Shown: positions 48,867 through 58,052 of the stretch, in pieces
Layout: every line of letters starts with the position of its first letter
How positions within the stretch are numbered: the stretch's first letter is position 1
NCBI GenBank assembly: GCA_964550985.1
Contig: CAZKBM010000001.1
Span: 1-64,000 of the forward strand
From: JAAYCI01 sp964550985
GTDB lineage: Bacteria; Bacillota; Clostridia; Oscillospirales; Ruminococcaceae
DNA: 64,000 nucleotides
Direction: 5' to 3'
Position numbers and translations under genes: made by a program
The notes under the pieces: model-generated
Databases searched by the model: none
What the model was told of the DNA's origin: nothing
What the model saw: the letters and a program-made list of their open reading frames with translations, nothing else

Positions 48867-49778
48867 ATGAACGGTTTACCCGGTGTCATTTTGGGGGGAG
48901 ACCCCTTTTGTAACGCCTTTCGCGCGCTGTATGACCAGCGCTGCTACTGGCGGCTTACAAACCCGGACTATTGCCTGGATGTGATGCGCGCCGCCTATAG
49001 GGGCGGTTGCCGCAGCTTTGATTATTCGTTTGGCGAGGTGCAAAATATCTACCTGCGCCTGTGTGAAGAGGCAGAGGAGCCAATAAGCGGTATAGGCAAC
49101 CTTACCTGGCTGCAGGGGCCAAAGCTGTACGGGCAACACCTGCAATACTGCCGTGACCGTCTGCTGAAAACCATTGTAGAACACTGCCTACCCAAGGAAG
49201 ATGCGGAGCTGGTGCGCGGGGAGCTGCGGGTAAAAACCCCCATGGTATTTGGCTATGACGAAAGCGCCGAAGCCTACACCCAGGCCGATGTTGACGCCAT
49301 CACGCTGGATGAAGAGGTTTTTCTGGCGCGGATGGCCGAGCTGCATGTGGCAGAGAATTATTTAATCGGCGGCACCGACGCCGATTGGCTGTTTGCCCTG
49401 GGGCGCACGGATATCATTGCCCGCATGGCCGCCCTTGTGAGAAAGGCGGGCAAAACGCCGCTGCTGCTCTGCCACTATGCCTCGCTGGTGCTGCCAAGGG
49501 CGGATGAAATAGAGCTGGATGTGGAGGGCTACCTTGCGCCTATAAACCACACATGGGCTTGGTTTAGCAGTGCGGCGGGCGTGCAGGCGGTACAAAACGC
49601 AAAAAAACCCGTGCTTGCCTTTATGGCCTTTGCCTGCGGGGGGCTTAGCGCTAACCTTGCCGAGGCCGCACGCTACCTGAGAGAGGACTGCGGGGTAAGC
49701 GGTATTTTGTACGGCACCACAAAACCCCCAAACGCAGAGGCCACCGCCCGGCTGATTCAGGAGATATTTGGCGAATAA
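48867..49778 (+). CDS. Conserved-looking protein of unknown function, probable TIM barrel
   Basis: A 303-residue soluble protein that I cannot assign. The start LPGVILGGDPF, GGCRSFDYSFGEVQ and the C-terminal rhythm (EGYLAPINHTW..., KKPVLAFMAFACGG..., GVSGILYGTTKPPNAEA) look like an aldo-keto-reductase-like or aldolase-like TIM barrel, with the end resembling the phosphate or cofactor site of such barrels. No classical AKR tetrad was found. ATG 48867 has AAAGGAGG ten bases upstream. It lies between the ECF importer and amidohydrolase 3 in the same operon, so a role in the same catabolic pathway is likely. No signal peptide or membrane helix is seen. Confidence 0.75.
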   Translation: MNGLPGVILGGDPFCNAFRALYDQRCYWRLTNPDYCLDVMRAAYRGGCRSFDYSFGEVQNIYLRLCEEAEEPISGIGNLTWLQGPKLYGQHLQYCRDRLLKTIVEHCLPKEDAELVRGELRVKTPMVFGYDESAEAYTQADVDAITLDEEVFLARMAELHVAENYLIGGTDADWLFALGRTDIIARMAALVRKAGKTPLLLCHYASLVLPRADEIELDVEGYLAPINHTWAWFSSAAGVQAVQNAKKPVLAFMAFACGGLSANLAEAARYLREDCGVSGILYGTTKPPNAEATARLIQEIFGE

Positions 49779-49817
49779 GCCGCCGGTGTATGGCGGCTAA
49801 AATGAGGGAGGCCGGAA

Positions 49818-51161
49818 ATGCGCCATTGTGATTTACTGGTGAGCGCCGGAATGATGCTGACCATGGACGACCCCGGTACCCGCCTGCGCCATGGTGCGGT
49901 GGCCGTGGTGAAGGACCGCATTGCCGCCGTGGGCAGCCTTACAGAACTGCGCAAAATGTATAGCCCCCAAAAGGAACTGCACTGTGAAAACGGCGTTCTA
50001 CTGCCGGGGCTGGTAAACGCCCACAGCCACGAAACCCTAACCAGGGGCCTGCACGAAGATTTGCCCCTGATGCGCTGGCTAGAGGAGGTTTGCCTGCCCA
50101 TTGAGGGGGCCTATACCCCCGAGGATATGACGGCGGCGGCCCTGATGAACCAGCTGGAACTCATCCGCGCGGGCATCACCACCTCCATCGATATCTTCCG
50201 TTTTGCGGAAAGCGCCATTGAGGTGGCAAGGCAAAGCGGGCTAAGAATGACCTTTACCCCCCAGTGTTTTGATGCGACGGCGGACAGCTTGGAGAGCATA
50301 GGCAAAACCCTGGCGCTGGCAAAACGCTGCCATGGCAGCGAAAATGGGCGTATCCGTGTATGGTTTGGCCCGCACGCGCCCTACTCCTGCGGGCCCGAAA
50401 CTTACCAAAAAGCCGCCCGTCTGGCGGCGGACTATGGCCTTGGGGTGCACACCCACCTGTGTGAGACGAAAAGCGAAGGGGAGATCATCCGCCAAAAATA
50501 CGGCCTGGACCCCGTTGCCTACCTCGAAAAAGCCGGTGTACTGGATGTGCCCAGCGTCTTGGCCCATGCCATCCATTTGAGTGACGAGAATATCCAGGTT
50601 TTGGCGGATAAACACAAGACGGCCGCACTGGTATATTGCCCCATCAGCAATATGAAGCTGGCCGACGGCGTATGCCGGGTGCCCAAGCTTTTAGAGGCCG
50701 GCTGCACCCTGGGCCTTGGTACCGATTCAAACCTCTCGAATAATGCGCTGGATTTGTTTTGCGAGATGCGCATAGGCGGCTATCTGCAAAAACTGCACGC
50801 CGATGACCCAACCCTTTTGCCCTGCTACGAGATGCTGAAAATGGCCACGCGAGGCAGCGCTGAGGCACTAAAATTGGGGGATGAAATTGGCAGTTTGGAA
50901 GCGGGGAAAAAAGCCGACCTGATTCTGGTGAGCTTTGCGCGGCCCCACCTTTGGCCGGTGTACTATGAAAACCCCTGCAATGTGGTGGAGCAGCTTGTGT
51001 ATGCGGCCCGGGCGGCCGATGTGGTGGCAAGTGTGGTAGATGGCCGGGTGCTGATGGAGGACGGCGTTGTGAAAACCCTGGATGAAACGGCTGCCTTTGC
51101 AAAGGTGCAGCACCAGGCGCAGGCGCTGTACCGGCGCAGCTTCGGGGCCCAAAGCCGGTAA
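49818..51161 (+). CDS. Amidohydrolase, SsnA/guanine-deaminase-like family (paralogue 3)
   Basis: A 447-residue metal-dependent deaminase-type enzyme. Ligands are HSH (69-71), His213, His250 (LAHAIHLS) and Asp303 (LGTDSNLSNN). The beta-5 motif reads HLCE, so the catalytic Glu216 is present as in adenosine, cytosine and SsnA-type deaminases. A canonical N-terminal beta-sandwich strand and C-terminal GSLEAGKKADLILV surround the barrel. The ATG follows GAGGGAGGCCGGAA. Of the four paralogues, this and paralogue 4 are the best candidates for true deaminases. Confidence 0.85.
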   Translation: MRHCDLLVSAGMMLTMDDPGTRLRHGAVAVVKDRIAAVGSLTELRKMYSPQKELHCENGVLLPGLVNAHSHETLTRGLHEDLPLMRWLEEVCLPIEGAYTPEDMTAAALMNQLELIRAGITTSIDIFRFAESAIEVARQSGLRMTFTPQCFDATADSLESIGKTLALAKRCHGSENGRIRVWFGPHAPYSCGPETYQKAARLAADYGLGVHTHLCETKSEGEIIRQKYGLDPVAYLEKAGVLDVPSVLAHAIHLSDENIQVLADKHKTAALVYCPISNMKLADGVCRVPKLLEAGCTLGLGTDSNLSNNALDLFCEMRIGGYLQKLHADDPTLLPCYEMLKMATRGSAEALKLGDEIGSLEAGKKADLILVSFARPHLWPVYYENPCNVVEQLVYAARAADVVASVVDGRVLMEDGVVKTLDETAAFAKVQHQAQALYRRSFGAQSR

Positions 51162-51279
51162 CACGGTTTACAGCAACGGTAAAAACATATAGGGACAGTA
51201 GAGGAAACTTGCATAAGTACAGTGCAATATCACATGTAAACATCCTTTCAACAAACTGGCAAAGAAATGAGGAATAACC

Positions 51280-54069
51280 ATGGTACAAAAGGGAATTTGC
51301 CTGTACGTAAACGGTGAAGTAGTCACGGCGGCAGACGCCGAAATGACCTTGCTGCAATTTTTGCGTGGGCAACTGGGGCTCATCAGCGTGCGAGATGGCT
51401 GCGCCCGCGGCCAGTGTGGAAGCTGTACCGTGGTGGTAAACGGCAAGGCCCGCAAGGCCTGTACCCTGAAAATGGGCGCCCTGGCCGACGCCAGGGTGGA
51501 GACGGTAGAGGGCCTTGCAAAAGACGGCGTACTGCACCCCTTGCAGGCGGCTTTTATCAAATTGAGCGCTTTCCAGTGCGGTTTTTGCACCGGCGGGCTG
51601 CTTATGGCCGCAAAAGCCCTGCTGGACGAAACCCCAAACCCCGGCGTTTTGGAAGTGCGCCGGGCGCTAAAACCCAATATCTGCCGCTGCACAGGCTATA
51701 AAAAGGTGGTGGAAGCCGTGCTGCTGGCAGCCGCCGCCCTGCGGGGGGAAGCTGAAATTCAGCCCGATAGTGAGGGCGGCATGGGCGCGCGCGCCGCACG
51801 CAGCGATGCCTATGCCAAGGTTACGGGGCAGAAGGTATTTACCGATGATTACCCCCTGAACAAGCCCCTGTACGCCAAGTTTAAGTTCTGCGGCCAGCCC
51901 CACGCCAAGGTGCTGCATGTGGATATCAGCGCGGCGCAAAACATGCCGGGCGTTGCGGCGGTGCTTTTGCAAAAAGATATCCCCGGCCGTAAAATTTTTG
52001 GCCAGGGCATGGTGCCCCAGCAGCCTGTTATAGCGGGGGATGTTGTGCGCTTTGTGGGCGACCCCGTGGCCGTGGTCTATGCCGAAAGCGAAAACCAGGC
52101 CGCCGCGGCGGCCGAGGCCATACAGGTGGAACTGGAGGCGCTGCCCATCATCACAAGCCCCGAAGAGGCCCTGGCCGAAGGGGCGGTGCCCATACACCCC
52201 GAGGGCAACTTGTTAAAACACCACCACACCCACAAGGGGGATATACAGCGCGGTTTTGCCCAAAGTGATGTGATAGTAGAGGGGGATTTTGAAACCCCCT
52301 TCATTGACCACGGCTATCTGGAACCCGACGCCGCCCACGCCTGGATGGACGAAGAGGGGCGGCTGGTGGTGGCGGGCTCGGTACAAAACCCCATGGGCCT
52401 TGTGCGCGATTTATGTGCCAGCCTGAACCTGCCCGAAGAAAAGGTGGTTGTGTTAACCCGCCCCTGCGGCGGTGCGTTTGGTGGGCGGGAAGAGCCCTCG
52501 GTGCATATCCAGGCCGGGCTGGGCGCGCTTGTTACAGGCCGCCCGGTGCGCATGGTGTTCACCCGCGAGGAGTTGAACCTTTTTTCCACCAAGCGCCACG
52601 CTATGAAGCTGCACTATAAAATTGGGGCCACGAAAGAGGGCAAATTACAGGCCATGCAGGTGAATATTGTGGGGGATACCGGGGCCTACATGTCCTCGGG
52701 TGAGTTTGTGCTCTTCCGCAGCTGCGTCTATGCCACCGGGCCCTACGAGGTGCCCAATGCCTGGGTGGATACCTACGCCGTTTACACAAACAATGTGCCG
52801 GGCGCCTCCATGCGGGGCTTTGGCAGCCCACAGCCCTGCGCCGCACTGGAGACCCTGCTGGATGAACTGGCCGAAAAATGCGGCCTTAGCCCCTACGAGC
52901 TGCGGCTGCGCAACGCGCTGGAGACCGGCAAGCAAACCCTAACCGGCCATGTGGTGGATTACGCCTGTGGCTATAAGGCCACCTTGGAGGCCGTACAAAA
53001 GGCCTTGCAGCGGGATGGCCTGCCCGCCCCTTCGGCCCCCGGCAAAAAAGTGGGGGTGGGCCTTGCCAGCGGCATGAAAAACGTGGGCCTTGGCAGCGGC
53101 AGCGAGGATGCGGCCTGGGCACAGATGAAGCTTTGCGAGGATGGCCGCCTGCTTTTGATGGCGGGCGGGGTGGAGTGCGGCCAAGGGCACGATACCGCCG
53201 TATTGCAAATTGCGGCCGAGGCCTTGGGGCTGCCCCTTTCGCGCCTGCGCATAGCGCCGGTAAACAGCGCTTACAGCCTGGACGGCGGCATTACAACGGC
53301 CTCCCGCCTCACCTTTGTCTCAGGCAACGCCTGCAAAACGGTGGCGCTTAACTTTAAAAACACACTGCTGGCCTTTGCCGCCCGCCACACGGGCAGGGCG
53401 CAAAGTGCCCTGGAACTGTGCGCCGAAGGCGTGCGGGGCATAGGGGAGGAGGCGGGCTTTGCCCTCAGTTTTGAAGAACTGGCAAAACTGGCCGCCGAAA
53501 CAGGCGAAATACCCTATGAAAAGTACTACTATGTGGCCCCGGCCACAGCCCCCATGCTGCCTTGCTCCGATAACCCTTCCGGAGATAGAAAAGACTACCA
53601 AATGCATTTTTCTTACTGCTATGCCACCCAGGCTGCCGTGGTGGAGGTGGATGAGGCCAGCGGCGCCGTTGAGGTGCTGAAAGTATATGCCGCAAGCGAT
53701 GTGGGCCGGGCGGTGAACCCCGCGCTGGTGGAGGGTCAAATTGAGGGCGGCGTTGCCATGGGCATTGGCTATGCGCTAAGCGAAGAATTTAAGATGGAGA
53801 ACGGCCAGGTGGCCTCGCCCCAGTTAAAAGACCTGGGTCTGCCAAAGATAACCGAGATACCCTATGACATTGAAGCCATTGTGATAGAGGATGTGCACCC
53901 CTTTGGGCCCTTTGGGGCAAAGGGCATGGGGGAACTGCCCATGAACGCCACCCCCCCGGCCATTTTAAACGCCGTATACAACGCCGCCGGGGTGCGCTGC
54001 ACCAAACTGCCCCTGCGTGCGGGAACCCTGAAAACCCTGCTGGAAAACCGGGGTAAGGCAGAAAAGTAA
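51280..54069 (+). CDS. Fused [2Fe-2S]/molybdopterin hydroxylase (XdhD-like, no FAD domain)
   Basis: A single 929-residue chain combining an N-terminal Fe-S domain and a molybdopterin domain. Cluster 1 uses C41, C46, C49 and C61 (CARGQCGSC). Cluster 2 uses QCGFCTGG and ICRCTG (about 93-135). The xanthine-dehydrogenase molybdopterin region begins near 165 (ARSDAYAKVTGQKVFTDDYP) and ends with KGMGELPMN, holding the expected catalytic glutamate. This matches the XdhD / selenium-dependent xanthine dehydrogenase architecture of the E. coli purine cluster. There is no FAD domain, so electrons must leave through another partner. The ATG follows GAGGAATAACC. It differs clearly from the xdhABC set at the window start, so two types of molybdenum hydroxylase are encoded here. 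Confidence 0.9.
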   Translation: MVQKGICLYVNGEVVTAADAEMTLLQFLRGQLGLISVRDGCARGQCGSCTVVVNGKARKACTLKMGALADARVETVEGLAKDGVLHPLQAAFIKLSAFQCGFCTGGLLMAAKALLDETPNPGVLEVRRALKPNICRCTGYKKVVEAVLLAAAALRGEAEIQPDSEGGMGARAARSDAYAKVTGQKVFTDDYPLNKPLYAKFKFCGQPHAKVLHVDISAAQNMPGVAAVLLQKDIPGRKIFGQGMVPQQPVIAGDVVRFVGDPVAVVYAESENQAAAAAEAIQVELEALPIITSPEEALAEGAVPIHPEGNLLKHHHTHKGDIQRGFAQSDVIVEGDFETPFIDHGYLEPDAAHAWMDEEGRLVVAGSVQNPMGLVRDLCASLNLPEEKVVVLTRPCGGAFGGREEPSVHIQAGLGALVTGRPVRMVFTREELNLFSTKRHAMKLHYKIGATKEGKLQAMQVNIVGDTGAYMSSGEFVLFRSCVYATGPYEVPNAWVDTYAVYTNNVPGASMRGFGSPQPCAALETLLDELAEKCGLSPYELRLRNALETGKQTLTGHVVDYACGYKATLEAVQKALQRDGLPAPSAPGKKVGVGLASGMKNVGLGSGSEDAAWAQMKLCEDGRLLLMAGGVECGQGHDTAVLQIAAEALGLPLSRLRIAPVNSAYSLDGGITTASRLTFVSGNACKTVALNFKNTLLAFAARHTGRAQSALELCAEGVRGIGEEAGFALSFEELAKLAAETGEIPYEKYYYVAPATAPMLPCSDNPSGDRKDYQMHFSYCYATQAAVVEVDEASGAVEVLKVYAASDVGRAVNPALVEGQIEGGVAMGIGYALSEEFKMENGQVASPQLKDLGLPKITEIPYDIEAIVIEDVHPFGPFGAKGMGELPMNATPPAILNAVYNAAGVRCTKLPLRAGTLKTLLENRGKAEK

Positions 54070-54161
54070 AAACGAAGTGCTAAGGCGGCAAAAAACCGGA
54101 TACCGGAATGACCAATGCCCAAGACGGGGCCTTGTTCAGATAATGAAGTAGGAGGTAAGTT

Positions 54162-55262
54162 ATGAGGTTTAAAAAGAAAAGTTTGGCATTTGTACTGGCG
54201 TTACTTATGGTGGTGGGGCTGCTGGCGGGCTGTTCTGGGGCCGCTTCCAGTTCGGCCGCGGCACCGGCTTCTTCGGCCCCGGCGGCCTCTTCGGCAGCTA
54301 TGGCAGGCGGCAGCAGTGCGCCCGCCGCCGCTGGCGACAAAATGAGCATGGTGATGATTACCGACGCCGGTGGCCTTGGCGACGGCGGCTTTAACGACAT
54401 GGCCTGGGCGGGCCTGGAAAAGGCCAAGGCCGAACTTGGCGTGGAAATTGGTGTGATTGAATCCACCGAGACGGCCCAGTTTGCCACCAATATCCAGCAG
54501 GCGGCCGAGCAGGGCTACGACATTGTGGTGTGCGTGGGCTTCCTGTTTGTGGATGTGCTGGCCGAGGTGGCCCCCCAATACCCCGACACAAAGTTTATTA
54601 TGATTGACGCCGAGGTGGAGGGTGACAACGTATACTCCTTTATGTTCGACGTGCAGGAATCCAGCTACCTGGCGGGCGCGCTGGCGGGCCTTGTGCGGGG
54701 CGAAGATGTATTCGGCTATGTGGGCGGCATGGAAATCCCCGTGGTTCTGGCTTGGGAATCCGGCTATGTTTCGGGCATTAAAACCACAAAGCCGGACGCC
54801 GAAGTAAAAACCGCTTACGTTGGCACTTTTGCCGACCCCGGCAAGGCCAAAGAGCTGGCCCTGGCCCAGTTTGGTTCGGGCGCGGGCGTTGTGATGGAAG
54901 TTTCCTCCGGCGGGGCCATTGGCGTAATTGAAGCGGCGGAAGAATCTGGCAATGAGTTTATTGCCACCGATAAAAGCAAGGACAGCTTTGCCCCCGGCAG
55001 TGAGTTTACCGCCGCCCTGGCCAAGCGCGATGAAGCCGTGTTTGAAGCGGCCAAGATGATTGTGGACGGAAGCGCCAAAGCCGGCACAACCTATCTTTCG
55101 ATGAAGGACGGCGTGTTTGGCCTGCCCGAGGACACCGCCGAGCGCTATGGCGACGACGTGATGGCCACCATAGACAAACTGCAACAGATGATTATCGACG
55201 GTGAACTGGACGTGCCGGCCACCCGCGACGAAGTGGCGGCCTTCCAGCCACCCAAACTGTAA
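54162..55262 (+). CDS. BMP family ABC transporter substrate-binding lipoprotein (second system)
   Basis: A 366-residue lipoprotein. The signal peptide has lipobox GLLAGC (Cys24), then a Ser/Ala-rich linker (about 25-60), then the BMP/PnrA-like domain with DAGGLGDGGFNDMAW near residue 66, the classic BMP nucleoside-binding start, and DVQESSYLAGALAG. The ATG follows AGGAGGTAAGTT. It heads a second complete BMP-ATPase-permease-permease set. Its cargo is probably a nucleoside or purine. Confidence 0.93.
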   Translation: MRFKKKSLAFVLALLMVVGLLAGCSGAASSSAAAPASSAPAASSAAMAGGSSAPAAAGDKMSMVMITDAGGLGDGGFNDMAWAGLEKAKAELGVEIGVIESTETAQFATNIQQAAEQGYDIVVCVGFLFVDVLAEVAPQYPDTKFIMIDAEVEGDNVYSFMFDVQESSYLAGALAGLVRGEDVFGYVGGMEIPVVLAWESGYVSGIKTTKPDAEVKTAYVGTFADPGKAKELALAQFGSGAGVVMEVSSGGAIGVIEAAEESGNEFIATDKSKDSFAPGSEFTAALAKRDEAVFEAAKMIVDGSAKAGTTYLSMKDGVFGLPEDTAERYGDDVMATIDKLQQMIIDGELDVPATRDEVAAFQPPKL

Positions 55263-55288
55263 AACCCAGGCGATTAGTAGCGAAAGGC

Positions 55289-55324
55289 AGGTGGGCCTTC
55301 CCGCCTAAGCGGGAGGGCCCCCGC
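55289..55324 (+). other. Hairpin between the second BMP gene and its ATPase gene
   Basis: GGGCCTTCCCGC pairs with GCGGGAGGGCCC (one G-U) with a short loop. There is no clear T-run. It occupies the same place as the hairpin at 33921-33971 in the first system, consistent with keeping binding-protein mRNA in excess. Confidence 0.55.
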
Positions 55325-55400
55325 CTTCCTGGTATCTTATTCAAAAGGGTACTTGCAGCAAGCAAAAGAAACGCTAGGCTAACGCGAAACGAGGGCAGAG

Positions 55401-56930
55401 ATGGGCAACATCATTGAGATGAAGGGTATAGTGAAACGCTTTGGAAATTTTTACGCCAATAAGCGTATCAACCTGGATATACGCGAAGGTGAGATACATG
55501 CCCTGCTTGGGGAAAACGGCGCGGGCAAAACCACCCTGATGAACATCCTGTACGGCCTCTACTCCGCCGATGAAGGGGAGATTCTGTTCAGGGGTAAGCC
55601 GGTGCATATCAAGGGCCCCGGCGACGCTATTGCCATGAGCATAGGCATGGTACACCAGCATTTTATGCTTGTGCCGGTGTTCACCGTGGCCGAAAATTTG
55701 ATTCTGGGCGAAGAGCCCGTTAAAGGCCCCATGCTGGACATGAAAACCGCCGTGGCAAAAATTACCAAGGTGAGCGAAGAATACGGCCTGGCTGTGGACC
55801 CCGCAGCCCTGATATCCGATATCTCGGTGGGGATGCAGCAGCGGGTGGAGATACTGAAAATCTTGCTGCGTGGCGCAAAAGTGCTTATTTTCGATGAGCC
55901 CACCGCCGTGCTTACCCCCCAGGAAATCACCGAGTTTTTTCGCATCATTAAAGCCCTGCAAGCCCAGGGCCACACGGTTATCATCATCACCCATAAACTA
56001 AAGGAAATTAAACAGATTAGCGACCGCGTTACGGTGATACGCGCGGGGGAAAATGTGGGAACGGTTAACACCGGGGATGTGGACGAGGGCCGCCTTGCCG
56101 AACTGATGGTGGGCCGCACCGTGATGATGGACGCCAAACGCGAGGCGCAGAGCCCCGGCGAAGTGGTGCTGGAAATTGAGGGCCTTTGCGCCAAAAACTA
56201 CCGTGGGGTAGATGCCCTGAGCGGCCTAAATTTGCAGGTGCGGGCGGGGGAAATTGTGGGCATTGCCGGTGTGGAGGGCAACGGCCAAACCGAACTTGCC
56301 GCGGCCCTAAAACGGCTTTTGCAGCCCACGGCCGGGCATATTCGCCTGTTTGGCAAAGAGTATGACCGAGAGACCACCACCCAAAAGCTGATTGACGAGG
56401 GCCTGGCCCATATACCCGAAGACCGCCAGCGCAGGGGCCTTGTGCCGGAGTTTTCCATACGTGAAAACCTGATTATGGGCATGGAGGACTGGCCGCGTTT
56501 TAGCAAAGGCCCCTTTTTGAACCAGCGCGAAATTACCAGCTTTGCCGAAGGGCTGCGCGGACAGTACGATATACGCTGCACCGGCATTGACCTTGCGGCG
56601 GGCAGCCTTTCGGGCGGCAACCAACAAAAGGTAATTTTGGCGCGCGAGATTTCGCGCGACCCCAAATTCCTGATTGTTTGCCAGCCCACCCGCGGGCTGG
56701 ACGTGGGCGCCATTGAGTATGTGCACGCCCAGCTTTTGGCCCAGCGCAAACACGGCTGCGCCATTCTGCTCATCTCCTATGAACTGGACGAAATCCTCTC
56801 CCTGTCTGACCGCATCCTGGCCATTTATGGCGGCAAGATTGTGGAGGAATACAAAAACGAGGACATCAGTGGCGAGCAAATAGGCCTTGCCATGACCGGA
56901 TACAAGCAGAACAGCCCCGCCGGAGCCTAA
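55401..56930 (+). CDS. BMP-type nucleoside ABC transporter ATPase (second system)
   Basis: Tandem-cassette ATPase of 509 residues. Cassette 1 has GENGAGKTTLMN, ISVGMQQRVEI and LIFDEPTAVLT. Cassette 2 has the degenerate GVEGNGQTELAAA, the LSGGNQQKVILARE signature and QPTRGLD. The architecture is as in the first system. ATG 55401 follows GAGGGCAGAG. It is coupled to the permease gene 15 bp downstream. Confidence 0.93.
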   Translation: MGNIIEMKGIVKRFGNFYANKRINLDIREGEIHALLGENGAGKTTLMNILYGLYSADEGEILFRGKPVHIKGPGDAIAMSIGMVHQHFMLVPVFTVAENLILGEEPVKGPMLDMKTAVAKITKVSEEYGLAVDPAALISDISVGMQQRVEILKILLRGAKVLIFDEPTAVLTPQEITEFFRIIKALQAQGHTVIIITHKLKEIKQISDRVTVIRAGENVGTVNTGDVDEGRLAELMVGRTVMMDAKREAQSPGEVVLEIEGLCAKNYRGVDALSGLNLQVRAGEIVGIAGVEGNGQTELAAALKRLLQPTAGHIRLFGKEYDRETTTQKLIDEGLAHIPEDRQRRGLVPEFSIRENLIMGMEDWPRFSKGPFLNQREITSFAEGLRGQYDIRCTGIDLAAGSLSGGNQQKVILAREISRDPKFLIVCQPTRGLDVGAIEYVHAQLLAQRKHGCAILLISYELDEILSLSDRILAIYGGKIVEEYKNEDISGEQIGLAMTGYKQNSPAGA

Positions 56931-56945
56931 AGGAGGCCAGGGAAG

Positions 56946-58052
56946 ATGAAGAGCAAAAATGTCAAAAGCGCGCTGGTACAGGCGGGAAGTATTCTGCTGG
57001 ACCCCATTGTGGCCATTGTGTTTGCACTGGTGGCGGGCGCCATTATTATTGGGGCGCTGGGCAACAATGTACTACAGGCCTATACGGCGCTTTGGCAGGG
57101 GGCGTTTGGCAGTGTGCGCAGCTTTAGCCAAACCCTGCTTGCCGCCACTCCGCTTATGTTTACGGCCATGGCCTTTGCCATGGCAAACCGCTGCGGCATG
57201 TTTAACCTCGGGGGCGAGGGTCAGTTCTACATCGGCGCCATCATGGGGGCCTGGGTGGGCTTTGCCTTAAAGGGTCTACCCGCCTTTATCCACATACCGC
57301 TGGTTATTTTGGCCGGCGCACTGGGGGGCCTTTTAGTGGGTATGATTCCCGCCATACTCAAGGCCAAGCGCGGGGTGAACGAGGTCATCGTCTGCATCAT
57401 GATGAACTATATCGGCATCAACATAACCAACTACCTGGTAAACACAAACGGCCCCCTGCGGCAGGGCAGCACCCTGCCCGCCACCCCCATGGTGCAGCCT
57501 GCGGCAAAAATGGCCGAGATGATACCCGGCACCCGGCTTACGGGCGGTTTTATTGTGGCGGGCCTGTGCGCCATACTGTTTTACGTTTTTGTGTGGAAAA
57601 CCCGCGCGGGCTACAAAATACGCGCCGTGGGTTATAACCCCCTGGCGGCCGAGTGCGGCGGGGTAAAAACCCTGCGCTACGCCGTTTTGGCCATGATGCT
57701 GGCCGGGGCCTTTGCGGGCATTGGCGGCGCGGTGGAAATTAGCGGGGTACACGGGCGTTTTTACGGCAATTTTTCGCCCGGTTATGGTTTTGAGGGCGTG
57801 GCCGTATCCATGCTGGGGGGCAACCACCCCTTTGGCATCCTGCTTTCGGCACTTTTGTTTGGGGCTTTAAAAACCGGGGCCATGGCCATGCAAATTCAGG
57901 CGGGTACCAACGCCGAGCTGGTTAAGGTGCTGCAGGCGCTTGTCATCTTTTTTATAGCGGGTAAGTGGAGTGTTATGGCCTTTTTACAGCACCGCATGAA
58001 AAACCGAACCACAAAGGGTAAAATGCAGCCGGTACAGGGAGGGGAATGCTGA
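56946..58052 (+). CDS. BMP-type nucleoside ABC transporter permease (NupP/YufP-like, second system)
   Basis: A 368-residue permease with about ten hydrophobic helices, including the conserved ANRCGMFNLGGEGQFYIG block near residue 78 and VGYNPLAAECGGVKT near 225. The ATG follows AGGAGGCCAGGGAAG. The stop overlaps the start of the second permease (TGATG). Confidence 0.92.
   Translation: MKSKNVKSALVQAGSILLDPIVAIVFALVAGAIIIGALGNNVLQAYTALWQGAFGSVRSFSQTLLAATPLMFTAMAFAMANRCGMFNLGGEGQFYIGAIMGAWVGFALKGLPAFIHIPLVILAGALGGLLVGMIPAILKAKRGVNEVIVCIMMNYIGINITNYLVNTNGPLRQGSTLPATPMVQPAAKMAEMIPGTRLTGGFIVAGLCAILFYVFVWKTRAGYKIRAVGYNPLAAECGGVKTLRYAVLAMMLAGAFAGIGGAVEISGVHGRFYGNFSPGYGFEGVAVSMLGGNHPFGILLSALLFGALKTGAMAMQIQAGTNAELVKVLQALVIFFIAGKWSVMAFLQHRMKNRTTKGKMQPVQGGEC

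Noticed and set aside
54201..55184. 327-codon minus-strand frame opposite the second BMP gene
   Set aside because: Low-complexity His/Gly-rich translation typical of antisense frames; the + strand has a lipoprotein with a full signal peptide.
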